A stretch of DNA of 64,000 bases from Cherax quadricarinatus (GCF_038502225.1 NW_027196909.1:1-64000); one strand, 5' to 3'; numbered from the stretch's first letter, positions 33,020 through 43,133 are shown. Translations and numbers: made by a program. The notes: generated by a model from the letters alone, not told the origin.

Positions 33020-33312
33020 TATTATTATTATTATAATCAAAGTGGAAGCGCTAAACCCGGAGGATTATACAGCGCCTGGGGGGGGGATGTGGAAGACATT
33101 CAGGCTTAATTCGGGGAACTGGAGCACAGATCCAATTCCCTAAATCAAGAGCCCCTGACCAACATCAAGGAACCTTCCTTGAGGGGATTTAGGGAATTAG
33201 ATCTGTGCTCCAGTTCCCCGAATTAAAAGCCTGAATGCCTTCCACATCCCCCCCCTGGGCGCTGTATAATCCTCCGGGTTTAGCGCTTCCCCTTGATTAT
33301 AATAATAATAAT
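33020..33312. repeat. head-to-head SINE-like pair
   Basis: The ~120-bp unit AAGCGCTAAACCCGGAGGAT...TTCGGGGAACTGGAGCACAG...CCCCTGACCAACATCAAGG occurs at about 33031-33180. It occurs inverted at about 33186-33300. A third copy is at 54345-54500. Each ends in an (ATT/TAA)n tract, and no coding content is present. Confidence 0.7.
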
Positions 33313-33330
33313 AATAATAATGTTTACTGA

Positions 33331-33363
33331 GGAAACGTTTCGCCACAGTGACTTCATCAGTCC
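33331..33363 (-). ncRNA. hammerhead-like motif
   Basis: Minus strand: GGA, CUGAUGA, AGUCACUGUGGC as a shortened stem II, GAA, ACGU, U, UCC. Stem I GGA/UCC is preserved; stem II is one base short and imperfect. Confidence 0.5.
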
Positions 33364-33821
33364 AGATTGATGGACTGACCACATCGACTCAAGGTTGAGG
33401 GACTGATTACCTCATTCTCCTCCTGTTCTTCAAGTTTCTCCTATATATATGGACCGTGTGTCTAATTTATCTTGTGACATGTTGGCCGTTATTTATGTGT
33501 CTCCTGGCTGTATCCTGCTGTGTCTCACCTCAAACAACAGCGGCAGCGGCAGCAGCGACTTCCAAGCTCCGTACTTTTCTCCAACTACCAGAGCTACCAA
33601 TGCTCCTATGATGACCTAGTTACAAGCAAAACTGCACTACCCAACGTAGCACCCAGAATGACCAAAGATTACCAACAGTGAAACCTACAAATCGAAAATA
33701 ATAGAGATCAAAGGAAGACTGCACACAAACCGAAAGCAACACCCCGCTGCCAGCCGAACAACGTAACCCTAAGCTTTGTATACTACAACTTCTTCTTAAC
33801 AACAACAATTCCTGTAGTATT

Positions 33822-34811
33822 ATGAGGCGCAATCTAAGAGGAAACAGCACCAAGGCCAGCAAGAAAACACCGAAAAATCAACTATTCAACAAGTGTAGTC
33901 AGGAGGACGCCGGCCCAGCAACCACCCCACTCACCACAACTCAAGGCGACACCACAACAATAACAACAAACATGGCTGCCGCCAGCCCATCCTCCCCTCT
34001 CTTCCCCGGATTCAACCTACCAAGTAGTCTCTCAGGTATGACCAACGATCCAGATACCCTAAAGTCATGCATCTCCAACTTAGTTATTGAAAATATGAAT
34101 CTTCGAGAGACGCTAACAAAACAAGACACCAGGATGACACAACTCGAAAACAAAATCCTCAGTCTTGAACAAAAGTTATCAACACCTGGAATGACTAACT
34201 GTGACAAGACCATCCAAACAGTCATAGATAGCCATACCCAACAAATAATATCTCTTAATACAAAGGTTGAAGAAGCAGTAAAACAATGGAAGAACAACTT
34301 AGATAACCAGTTCAGTGACTACTTTGCTCTCCAAGAAGATAAAACTGAGCAAGATAAACTATCGGACGCAGTAATAGTTAACAGTCCACTTTTTCCCAGT
34401 GATATGAACCAAACAAACAGTAAAGAAATTACTCTGCAGATCATAAAGGACCAAACTAGTGTTATTGTACCAGAGTCTGAAATAAAAGAAGCCAGGTTAC
34501 TAGGATCCCATGGTAGAAAAAGTGTTATGCTTAGATTCCACTCACATGACAGGAAAAAAGACTTAATTATTGCATCTATTAAAGTAAAGAAAGAGGTATA
34601 CATAAACGAGTGTCTTACCAAAAAACGTCAGAACCTCCTGTATAGAGTCAGAAAACTTAAGCGAGAGAATAATGACACAATACACCAATGCTTCACACGG
34701 GATGGGAAAATTCTAGTTAGGAAAACAAATGTAGGTCAACTGTACACAATCACGAACGAGAATGATCTATCACGATTTCTCAGGGATACTAATCTTACAG
34801 AGAATAACTAA
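33822..34811 (+). CDS. LINE ORF1 protein, coiled coil plus RRM-like domain
   Basis: 329 residues. The N-terminal ~75 residues are basic, then Thr/Ser-rich and disordered. Residues ~80-165 have heptad-like spacing (NLVIENMNLRETLTKQDTRM, TQLENKILSLEQKL), suggesting a trimerising coiled coil. Residues ~200-285 (LQIIKDQTSVIVPESEIKEA, RLLGSHGRKSVMLRFHSHDR) resemble the RRM-type domain of LINE ORF1 proteins and are followed by a basic C-terminal region (LTKKRQNLLYRVRKLKRENN). No CCHC zinc knuckle is seen. Family knowledge: such proteins coat LINE RNA as chaperones. The start is the first ATG (ATTATGAGG). Confidence 0.8.
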   Translation: MRRNLRGNSTKASKKTPKNQLFNKCSQEDAGPATTPLTTTQGDTTTITTNMAAASPSSPLFPGFNLPSSLSGMTNDPDTLKSCISNLVIENMNLRETLTKQDTRMTQLENKILSLEQKLSTPGMTNCDKTIQTVIDSHTQQIISLNTKVEEAVKQWKNNLDNQFSDYFALQEDKTEQDKLSDAVIVNSPLFPSDMNQTNSKEITLQIIKDQTSVIVPESEIKEARLLGSHGRKSVMLRFHSHDRKKDLIIASIKVKKEVYINECLTKKRQNLLYRVRKLKRENNDTIHQCFTRDGKILVRKTNVGQLYTITNENDLSRFLRDTNLTENN

Positions 34812-36122
34812 ACAATGTCCAACTTAAAAGCCTACGTAGTGTAGTGTATGTTTTGCTCCATTATTGTTCAAATTTCATTGTACAATCTCTTAGTAATTAA
34901 ATATTCAACTACCTCATTTTGTAATTTTACTAGTAAGCATAAATCACCTTATGTGATTTTCTTATTTACTATTGTTCGCTTGAACATTAGCTGAATTGAT
35001 ACTTTCTCTGTCCATATTACTACCTCTTATTTTTTTAAATACTATCAATTGATATTACTTACTAAAATTAATAAATATCATTTTTACTAAAATTTCTATT
35101 TACTCTTAACATTTTTGACATTTAATAACCATTACTTGTCTAATTACCTTTACCTGTTTTAATACCACATTTACTATCCTAGATTACTCTTAATTACCTT
35201 GTACTGCCATATAACCTCAAGTATAACTACCAGTGCAATATTGAATGAAATAAACATTACTTTTTCACTTTTTTGTAATCATTATTACTTACTAAAATTT
35301 TATTAAACACCATATTTACTACCAGTCAATTTTACTTTTGTACATTAAACATTATTTTATACTTCCCATAACATTTTGTTGCCAAATTTTCAAGTTTTTA
35401 TATTCAACCCCAACCTTTATATTATCCTTTGTACCTGTGTACCTGGGTACCTGTCTACCATCTTACTATCATATTATAACCAAGACATTACCATTGTGAT
35501 TTTTTACTATTATTCTTTTGGTACTTTAATTGTGAATTTTATTTTGTCAATTTAAATCTATAGTTATAATCTTGATCTTGTCAACAACCTATACCAGACT
35601 CTAGTGCAATTGCAAGTACCATTTCAAATTGTATTTTTATATTATAAGTTTATATTATAATTCCTACCATCTGTCCATTTAACTTTGCTTACCATTACTT
35701 AATTTTAGTCCCTTATATATTTTCTCCTTTATTTTAGCTTTATATAACTATCCTAGTTTATATATCCACAATTGTTAAAATAATCAAGGTGCTATTCTCA
35801 GGTGCTAAAGTAGAATAAGTTCACAATTTTGCCATTATATTCCAAAGCTCATTTATTTGATTACCACTTTATTGTTCACCACAACCTATATTAGTCCCTT
35901 TTTATTATAATTTTAAACTATAATTCTAACTTTAAAAAATTACCTTTATAGTACTACCTACTATCATATTCCCAAGCTCTATTATATGATCATCACTTTA
36001 TTTGTATTAGTCCCTTAGCTCATTATTTTACATTTGTTAAATAATTCAGGTGCTCTTTTTTAGCTTAAGACTATTTACTTTGTTTTATACTTAATTCTAA
36101 CTATAGATTCACTACAAATCTT
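34812..36122 (+). other. inter-ORF spacer of the LINE
   Basis: 1.3 kb, strongly AT-rich and T-rich on the plus strand (TACCTTTA..., ATTTACTA motifs), with no sizeable frame. It is unusually long for a LINE inter-ORF region. Whether ORF2 is reached by an internal promoter, splicing or re-initiation cannot be seen. Confidence 0.6.
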
Positions 36123-39077
36123 ATGATTACAAGCATTGATCCTGATACCAACCTCTTATTTAATGACTTAAATGAATCAAACAGTTACTGTAATTACTAC
36201 ACTGCAGAACAATCAAAGGCACTTCTCAGTGCCAACAACAACATAACTATCTTTAACTACAATATCAGATCTTTAAGCAAGCATTACGATGACCTCATAG
36301 CATTACTAAATTCCTTACATGCCAATATGTCCATCATTACACTAACTGAAACCTGGCTAAAGCCTGATAGTACAGATGTCTATGCCATTCCTGGTTACAC
36401 AGCCATACACAACTGTAGGCCAGACCAACAAGGGGGTGGCACAGCCATATACTACTCAGACCAACTAGAATGTATCACTAATACTTGCACAAGGGATGAA
36501 CATGGGGAATATATAATAGCTAAATTCAAATCCAAATACCTACAAAAACCTCTCACATTGATAAACATCTACAGAGTTCCACAGTCAAACATTAGCCAAT
36601 TTAGTCAAAATCTAGGAAGTATGATAACTGATGCACGCATGAACAAAGATCACTTACTACTCTCAGGTGACTTCAATATAAATCTCCTGCAAGACCAGGA
36701 CCCACACGTTACTGAATTCACAAACACAATGAGTAACTGTATGTTACTACCAACAGTAACAAAACCTACAAGAGTTACAGAGACTAGTGTTTCCCTACTT
36801 GACCACATCTGGACCAACACCATATCCCCTTTAAAATCAGGCATAATTACAGATAATACCACAGACCACTACCCTACTTTCCTCATAACAACTCTTGGTA
36901 AACTACCCCAAGACACTACTAAAGTCACCTTCAGACTTCACAATGAGGCAGCCATTAATAACTTCACAACAGCATTAGCAAACATTGATTGGCACACTGA
37001 GCTAGAAATCTATACAGATATTGACGAATGTATTAATAATTTTCTAAAAAAGACCCAATACCTCTATAACAAGCACTGCCCTAAAAAAACTAAACAGATG
37101 ACAGCAAAGAGACTGAACAGTCCCTGGCTAACACCCAGCATTCTCAAATCCATAAATACAAAACACCAATATGAAAAACAGTACAGAATGGGTCACATAA
37201 CCAGAGACCAAACAAAACGTTACTCGTCAATCCTAACCAGCCTGATAAGAAGGGCAAAAAAATTGTATTATGAGAACAGATTATCCAACTTACGAGGTGA
37301 TATAAAAAAGACCTGGAAAACCCTATCAGAAATTCTGGGAACAAAAAAGATATCACGAAATAGCGAAATAAAATTAGCAAAATCAGATGAACCCCAACTC
37401 CCACCAACAGAAACAGCAAACAGACTCAATGATTTCTTCTCCACTATAGGACAAAACCTTGCCAATAAAATCCCAAGCTCAGATACCCCACCAAATGACT
37501 ACCTCACCGGCAACTACCCGAACACACTGTTCCTAGCTCCGACTAACCCATACGAAGTCTCCCTTATTATCAATGCACTAAAAAACAAGGCAGGAGATTT
37601 AAGTACCTTACCACCCTTTATATACAAAAAAGTGTCACAAGTGCTATCTCCAATCATTGCAACACTCTTTAACAAATCCATTGAATCCTCCACCTTCCCT
37701 ACAGTACTCAAAATAGCAAGGGTCACCCCGATCCACAAAGGAGGAGACCAAACAGAGTTGAATAACTATAGGCCAATATCCAACTTACACCCTCTCTCAA
37801 AAATCTTCGAAAAATTAATTCATAAACGAATCTACTCCTACCTTATCTCCCAAAACATACTCAACCCCTGCCAATTTGGATTCAGGCCTAATAAAAATAC
37901 TAATGATGCTATTATACACATGCTAGAACATATATACACTGCAATAGAGAAAAAAGAAGTCCCACTGGGGATCTTCATTGACTTACGTAAAGCTTTTGAT
38001 ACAGTTGACCATGACTTGCTCCACGTAAAATTGTCACACTATGGTATAAGAGGGCACTCCCTCAACTACCTCAAGTCATACCTCAGCAACAGAAGCCAAT
38101 ATGTGTACGCAAATGGGGCAAACTCTTCTGCGCAACCAATTACAGTTGGTGTCCCACAGGGAAGTGTCCTTGGCCCTCTTCTCTTTCTCCTATACATAAA
38201 TGACCTTCCAAATGCTTCGCAATTACTCAAACCCACACTATTTGCAGATGACACTACATACGTCTTCTCTCACCCGAGCCCAGTCACACTAGCCAATACT
38301 GTAAATACCGAATTACAGAAAATATCTACCTGGATGAGGACTAACAAACTTACACTAAACATTGACAAAACCTACTTCATTCAGTTTGGTAACAGAGCTA
38401 CAGATGTCCCTCTTAACATAATGATAAACGGATCACCTATCACAAAGCTAACAGAGGGAAAATTCTTAGGAATCCACCTTGATAATAGACTCAAATTTCA
38501 TACACATATACAACAAATTTCTAAGAAAATTTCCAAGACTGTAGGCATACTATCGAAGATACGGTACTATGTTCCACAGTCAGCCCTCCTGGCCCTATAT
38601 CACTCTCTTATTTACCCCTATCTCACCTATGGAATTTGTGCATGGGGCTCAACAACAATTAACCATCTCAGACCACTAATTACCCAACAAAAGGCTGCAG
38701 TTAGAATGATAACAAATTCTCACTACAGGCAGCACACTCCACCAATATTCAATACACTAAACCTACTCACCATACAAAACATCCATACTTATTACTGCAC
38801 CTATTACATACATAGAACACTTAACTCTGATATTAACCCTCCCCTCAAACATCTCCTTGCCAACCTCAACAGAACACATGACCATAACACAAGGCACAGA
38901 TCACTCTTTGATGTTCCTCGTGTCCATCTCACACTATGCAAAAACTCAATGCACATAAAAGGCCCTAAAATCTGGAATTCATTACCTGTAAATATAAAAG
39001 AAACACTACCTGTTTATAAATTCAAGTCTCTACTCAAAGATCACTTACTCACCCAAAACCAAATAAATACTGAATAA
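36123..39077 (+). CDS. LINE ORF2: endonuclease and reverse transcriptase
   Basis: 984 residues, uninterrupted. Residues ~45-260 form an AP-like endonuclease (NIRSLSKHYDDLIALLNSLH, TETWLKPDS, GGGTAIYYS, SGDFNINLL, LLDHIWTN, TDHYPTFL). Residues ~535-790 form RT: NNYRPISNLHPLSKIFEKLI, IFIDLRKAFDTVDHDLLHVK (first catalytic Asp), [20 protein letters not shown] and FADD at 707-710. The C-terminus has the Jockey-group LIYPYLTYGICAWGS and KGPKIWNSLP blocks. No RNase H domain. Family knowledge: the endonuclease nicks target DNA and RT copies the LINE RNA there. Catalytic residues are retained, so activity is plausible. Confidence 0.9.
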   Translation: MITSIDPDTNLLFNDLNESNSYCNYYTAEQSKALLSANNNITIFNYNIRSLSKHYDDLIALLNSLHANMSIITLTETWLKPDSTDVYAIPGYTAIHNCRPDQQGGGTAIYYSDQLECITNTCTRDEHGEYIIAKFKSKYLQKPLTLINIYRVPQSNISQFSQNLGSMITDARMNKDHLLLSGDFNINLLQDQDPHVTEFTNTMSNCMLLPTVTKPTRVTETSVSLLDHIWTNTISPLKSGIITDNTTDHYPTFLITTLGKLPQDTTKVTFRLHNEAAINNFTTALANIDWHTELEIYTDIDECINNFLKKTQYLYNKHCPKKTKQMTAKRLNSPWLTPSILKSINTKHQYEKQYRMGHITRDQTKRYSSILTSLIRRAKKLYYENRLSNLRGDIKKTWKTLSEILGTKKISRNSEIKLAKSDEPQLPPTETANRLNDFFSTIGQNLANKIPSSDTPPNDYLTGNYPNTLFLAPTNPYEVSLIINALKNKAGDLSTLPPFIYKKVSQVLSPIIATLFNKSIESSTFPTVLKIARVTPIHKGGDQTELNNYRPISNLHPLSKIFEKLIHKRIYSYLISQNILNPCQFGFRPNKNTNDAIIHMLEHIYTAIEKKEVPLGIFIDLRKAFDTVDHDLLHVKLSHYGIRGHSLNYLKSYLSNRSQYVYANGANSSAQPITVGVPQGSVLGPLLFLLYINDLPNASQLLKPTLFADDTTYVFSHPSPVTLANTVNTELQKISTWMRTNKLTLNIDKTYFIQFGNRATDVPLNIMINGSPITKLTEGKFLGIHLDNRLKFHTHIQQISKKISKTVGILSKIRYYVPQSALLALYHSLIYPYLTYGICAWGSTTINHLRPLITQQKAAVRMITNSHYRQHTPPIFNTLNLLTIQNIHTYYCTYYIHRTLNSDINPPLKHLLANLNRTHDHNTRHRSLFDVPRVHLTLCKNSMHIKGPKIWNSLPVNIKETLPVYKFKSLLKDHLLTQNQINTE

Positions 39078-39449
39078 CTGAACCTTATAAATTGTATATC
39101 TTAAATGTTTCTCACAATTATATCACATAAATGTTAAACCTAAAACCGAATCTAACTTTATTATTTTTTAAATACACTACCTAACAGAATCCTTCATATG
39201 ACTGAATGCAACCATATGACCTGTCTTTGTAATACTCACTTGTGCTTTATAGTAATCTGTTTACATTAATGTTTTATCACTGATTTCATCATTGCTTAGT
39301 TAATCTTAAGTTAATTTTAAGCCAGCCCGTAATGCTATGCATAGTATAAGTGGCTTTGGCATGCTGCTCTTATCTGTATTTTTTTTTTTTTTGTACCTCT
39401 GTATGTGTGCTCAAATTGTAATAAATAAATAAATAAATAAATAAATAAA

Positions 39450-39990
39450 GGTGTGGGTCACATCCTGTGTGTTAGTGGACTGGTGTGGGTCACATCCTGG
39501 GTGTTAGTGGACTGGTGTGGGTCACATCCTAGGTGTTAGTGGACTGGTGTGGGTCACATCCTGGGTGTTAGTGGACTGGTGTGGGTCACATCCTGGGTGT
39601 TAGTGGACTGGTGTGGGTCACATCCTGGGTGTTAGTGGACTGGTGTGGGTCACATCCTGGGTGTTAGTGGACTGGTGTGGGTCACATCCTGGGTGTTAGT
39701 GGACTGGTGTGGGTCACATCCTGGGTGTTAGTGGACTGGTGTGGGTCACATCCTGGGTGTTAGTGGACTGGTGTGGGTCACATCCTGGGTGTTAGTGGAC
39801 TGGTGTGGGTCACATCCTGGGTGTTAGTGGACTGGTGTGGGTCACATCCTGGGTGTTAGTGGACTGGTGTGGGTCACATCCTGGGTGTTAGTGGACTGGT
39901 GTGGGTCACATCCTGGGTGTTAGTGGACTGGTGTGGGTCACATCCTGGGTGTTAGTGGACTGGTGTGGGTCGCATCCTGGGGGACAAGAT
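39450..39990. repeat. 32-bp satellite, ~16 copies
   Basis: Unit GGTGTGGGTCACATCCTGGG plus TGTTAGTGGACT, period exactly 32 (GTGTGGGTCA at 39451, 39483, 39515...), nearly homogeneous. It starts directly after the LINE (AATA)n tail and ends in the block 39971-40080, from whose left part the monomer derives. A shorter array lies at 43629-43745. Confidence 0.9.
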
Positions 39991-40110
39991 TAAGGACCCC
40001 AATGGAAATAAGTTAGACAGTCCTCGATGATGCACTGACTTTCTTGGGTTATCCTGGGTGGCTAACCCTCCGGGGTTAAAAATACGAACTAAATCTTATC
40101 TTATCTTAAA
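39971..40110. repeat. common block linking the satellites
   Basis: CATCCTGGGGGACAAGATTA..., GACCCCAATGGAAATAAGTT, then TTGGGTTATCCTGGGTGGCT and AACCCTCCGGGGTTAA. The same block lies inside the Tigger-like elements at about 20955-21095 and 27290-27430. It is followed by TTATCTTATC and AAATAAAT, like a LINE 3' tail. Confidence 0.7.
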
Positions 40111-40221
40111 TAAATAAATAAAAAATCTCCCAAGACACTGGCCAGAACCCACGGGAAAAAGGTTTTGTCTTACTGTATGGGCTGATGGAGGAGGTCATCT
40201 AGGGTACATGGAGGTGCCTCT

Positions 40222-40410
40222 GGAAATAAATGGTATAAAATACCAACACAATGGAAATATAAACACAAATGCAGTATAATATGATCCTTTATTGACAACG
40301 TTTCACCCACACAGTGGGCTTTTTCCGTGTGTGACTTGAAAAAGCCCACTGTGTGGGAGAAACGTTGTCAATAAAGGATCATATTATACTGCATTTGTGT
40401 TTATATTTCC
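40222..40410. mobile_element. 189-bp palindromic Penelope mini-element
   Basis: Starts GGAAATAAATGGTATAAAAT and ends GTTTATATTTCC. The two halves are inverted copies of a terminal repeat meeting near 40327. It is flanked by GAGGTGCCTCT (40211-40221) and GAGGAGCCTCT (40411-40421), an 11-bp duplication with one mismatch. It has no coding sequence and sits in the presumed Gypsy LTR region. Confidence 0.75.
40332..40370 (+). ncRNA. hammerhead-like motif, U3-A8 variant
   Basis: UGAC (stem I), core UUGAAAA, extra A, stem II GCCCAC-UGU-GUGGGA, GAA, ACGU, U, then GUCA complementary to UGAC. Relative to the CUGANGA consensus both C3 and G8 are changed, to U and A. Confidence 0.5.
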
Positions 40411-40980
40411 GAGGAGCCTCTACCAGATGTGAAGACACGTGGGGGCGCTGACTGCTGATCACTGCACGTCTCGCCCAGTCCGTGTCTGACCTAAAAAGAG
40501 CGAGATAAATCTCCCTTCCACCCTGGTCTCTTTGTTCAAGCTAGGGCTGCCAGTTCTCCCTAGCTAACTTATCCTAGTGTTTGCCTACATTATCAGCCTA
40601 TTACTACCTATGTTAAGGTCTTAGGTCTACTTTATCATTATCTACAGATGCCTTAGTAAACCTAATATTAGTGTGTACTACCAGTAATACTACCTATTCC
40701 TTCCCTGAAGAGTAAATCTATAAATTAAATAAGCTTACCAACAACGTGACTTACCAACAACCGCCAACCAGAGAATGTTTGGGAGGGCTTTAAGGGCTCT
40801 GCCCGGCTCGGCCGTCCCATACGGCCATGCTGGAGCTGCCGTGAAACTTTAGGGACCAAATAAATTTCCACAGGCGTAATGTGGATTAGCTTGCAGGAGC
40901 TCTACCTCTTCCACTAAAGGATCTGTCTTGTTCATCCTACGGTGACTCTTCAGGAGAACGGGTCCAGGATGACATAACCA
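40411..40980 (-). pseudogene. Gypsy integrase C-terminus and presumed LTR region
   Basis: The minus frame ending at about 40853 encodes CHPGPVLLKSHRRMNKTDPL and VEEVELLQANPHYACGN, the tail of Gypsy integrase. It joins 47344-47475 across the Penelope insertion. Downstream (40411-40780) the non-coding sequence lies where the 3' LTR should be, but LTR ends could not be defined. Confidence 0.65.
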
Positions 40981-41052
40981 TGGAAATAAATGGTATAAAA
41001 TACCGACACAATGGAAATATAAACACAAATGCAGTATAATGAGATCCTTTAT

Positions 41053-41091
41053 TGACAACGTTTCACCCACACAGTGGGATTTTTCAAGTCA
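41053..41091 (-). ncRNA. hammerhead-like motif in the inverted 5' terminal repeat
   Basis: Minus strand: UGAC, UUGAAAA, AUCCCAC-UGU-GUGGGU, GAA, ACGU, U, GUCA. The stem I UGAC/GUCA and the U3-A8 core match the copy at 47253-47291, apart from one G-to-U change in stem II. Confidence 0.45.
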
Positions 41092-41252
41092 CACACGGAT
41101 CTACCTGGGGTTGGAGGTACGGGAGTATTTATAGTCATGTTGAGGTCAGGTGGAGAATGCTGCATCTGATGATCTACCGGGTGGGGTTATAGTCTTGGGT
41201 AGCTAGGCAGGGGTATTGGACAAGTTGTGAGTAGACCTTCTGCAGTGTTAAG

Positions 41253-41601
41253 AACATAAGAACATAAGAACGAAGGAACACTGCAGAAGGCCTACTGGCC
41301 CATGCGAGGCAGGTCCAAGTCTCCTACCGGCTTAAGCCAATGCACCCAACCTAGTCAGGTCAGGTCACATTGACTTAAGGGAGGAACACGGCAACCGACC
41401 TGTTAGCACAAGCTATCAGGTCTAACTCACACCCACCCACATCTACTCATGTATTTATCCAACCTATTTTTAAAGCTACACAACGTTCTGGCCTCTATAA
41501 CGGTACTTGGGAGTTTGTTCCACTCATCCACAACTCTATTACCAAACCAGTACTTTCCTATATCCTTCCTGAATCTGAATTTTTCCAACTTAAAACCATT
41601 G
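41253..41601 (-). pseudogene. CR1-like LINE 3' end
   Basis: Starts (minus-strand 3' end) with AAGAACATAAGAACATAAGA and AACACTGCAGAAGGCC, then decayed C-terminal coding sequence (minus: EKFRFRKDIGKYWFGNRVVD-like, from CCAGTACTTTCCTATATCC). 5'-truncated. Confidence 0.7.
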
Positions 41602-41740
41602 AACATTAAAATGGTATAAAATAGGTATCTTTATTATGAAACGTTTCGCCTACACAGTAGGCTTCTTCAGTCAAGTACAGAAAAGTTGATAGAAGCAGAA
41701 GATACTTGAAGACGATGTAATCAGTCCATCACCCTTAAAG
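41602..41740 (-). repeat. Penelope-type terminal repeat (second family)
   Basis: GAACATTAAAATGGTATAAA, then TATCTTTATTATGAAACG and the hammerhead-like core 41637-41672 (minus: GA, CUGAAGA, A, GCCUAC-UGU-GUAGGC, GAA, ACGU, U, UC). It is cut short by the LINE at 41741. Confidence 0.65.
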
Positions 41741-42476
41741 TGATGTGAAAAAGACTTGGGAGTCATGGTAAGCAGAAATCTAAAGCCAAGACAGCAGTGC
41801 CTCAGTGTGCGCAACAAGGCCAACAGATTACTTGGATTTATCTCAAGAAGTATAAGTAACAGAAGTCCAAAAGTTATTTTACAGCTCTATACATCACTAG
41901 TGAGGCCTCATTTAGATTATGCTGCTCAGTTTTGGTCCCCTTACTACAGGATGGACATAGACTCATTAGAGAACATACAGAGAAGAATGACTAAAATTAT
42001 TTACTGTGTAAGGAACCTCCCGTATGAAGATAGACTTAAAGCCTTAAATCTCCACTCTCTGGAGAGGCGTAGAATGAGGGGAGATATCATTGAAGTGTAT
42101 AAGTGGATGACGGGCATAAACAAGGGAGACATTAATAAAGTACTGAGGGTGTCGAACCAGGTAAGAACCAGGAATAATGGATTTAAGTTGGATAAATTTA
42201 GATTTAGAAAGGACATAGGTAAGTACTGGTTTTCTAACAGAGTTGTAGATGCGTGGAACAGTCTTCCCAGTGGGGTGATAGAGGCTAGGACCTTGGGTAG
42301 CTTTAAGAAGAGACTGGACAAATATATGAGCGGGAGGGGCTGGGTTTGATTGGTGTTGGGGGGTGTGGGAGTTGTTTCTTGAGTAGCTTTAGGTAGATGT
42401 CGTTTTGATAAGGACCTGCCTCGTATGGGCCAGTAGGCCTTCTGCAGTGTTCCTACATTCTTATGTTCTTATGTTG
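41741..42476 (+). pseudogene. CR1-like LINE ORF2 C-terminus, 5'-truncated
   Basis: An open 197-residue frame (41756-42349) holds the post-RT domain only: LGVMVSRNLKPRQQCLSVRN-type start, YTSLVRPHLDYAAQFWSPYY, LPYEDRLKALNLHSLERRRM, WNSLPSGVIEARTLGSFKKR. A 3' UTR with GGCCAGTAGGCCTTCTGCAG follows. It differs from the inverted copy at 44487-45080 at only about five residues. Confidence 0.85.
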
Positions 42477-42640
42477 AACATTAAAATGGTATAAAATACC
42501 GACAGATTGTTAGGTAAGACACATATGCAACAGTTAGGTATCTTTATTTTGAAACGTTTCGCCTACACAGTAGACTGAAGAAGCCTACTGTGTAGGCGAA
42601 ACGTTTCAAAATAAAGATACCTAACTGTTGCATATGTGTT
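42477..42640. mobile_element. palindromic Penelope mini-element
   Basis: TGAACATTAAAATGGTATAA... and its inverted partial copy meet at about 42574, giving back-to-back hammerhead-like cores (minus about 42550-42577, plus 42573-42607). It ends CATATGTGTTCTTATGTTC. Non-coding. Confidence 0.65.
42573..42607 (+). ncRNA. hammerhead-like motif
   Basis: GA, core CUGAAGA (N7 is A), extra A, stem II GCCUAC-UGU-GUAGGC (six perfect pairs), GAA, ACGU, U, UC. Stem I is two pairs. Confidence 0.5.
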
Positions 42641-43095
42641 CTTATGTTCTTATGTTCTTATGGTCAGTCCCTCAGTCTGGAGAAGAGCATTGTTCCATAG
42701 TCTGAAACAATATGGAGATGAAGTGACAGAATGGAGCTTTTTATAGCGCCAAGAGGTGAGACGTAGGCCACTAGGAGAGGTAAGAACTCAGATGTAGAAA
42801 GGTCAGGTCCCTCTCAAATCCAGCCGCTCTCACTAGTGGAAGTTGTCGAAGTTGATTGCAGGTCCGTACCAAGATACCCTTGTGTTGCAGTGTCTGACAG
42901 ATTGAACATTAAAATGGTATAAAATACCGACAGGTTGTTTGGTAAGACACATATGCAACAGTTAGGTATCTTTATTATGAAACGTTTCGCCTACACAGTA
43001 GGCTTCTTCAGTCAAGTACAGAAAAGTTGATAGAAGCAGAAGATACTTGAAGACGATGTAATCAGTCCATCACCCTTAAAGTTTTGAGGTGGTCA
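42641..43095 (-). repeat. Penelope-type terminal repeat sequence
   Basis: 42660-42900 matches the body of the terminal repeat at 46640-46860 (GGTAAGAACTCAGATG, GAAGTGACAGAATGGAGCTT). 42903-43095 is another start (GAACATTAAAATGGTATAAA) with core 42978-43013. Confidence 0.6.
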
Positions 43096-43133
43096 GTCCC
43101 TCAGTCTGGAGAAGAGCATTGTTCCATAGTCTA

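Larger units (their letters stand above)
32763..33474. repeat. Penelope-type terminal repeat split by SINE-like insertions
   Basis: The terminal-repeat start (GATGAATGGTTCAGAGAACC, 32773) and its other part (33328-33474, with core 33331-33363) are separated by ~500 bp. That interval carries SINE-like copies and TAA microsatellites. Confidence 0.55.
33475..39450 (+). mobile_element. apparently intact Jockey-group LINE
   Basis: A ~6-kb element with a ~350-bp 5' UTR, ORF1 (33822-34811), a 1.3-kb AT-rich spacer, ORF2 (36123-39077) and a ~370-bp 3' UTR ending in (AATA)n at about 39420-39448. No stop or frameshift interrupts either ORF. A partial copy at 52287-53077 is nearly identical, implying recent movement. 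The 5' boundary is approximate and I could not define a target duplication. Confidence 0.8.

Noticed and set aside
39450..39990. CRISPR-like array of regular repeats
   Set aside because: There are no spacers: the 32-bp units are directly tandem. The genome is clearly eukaryotic.
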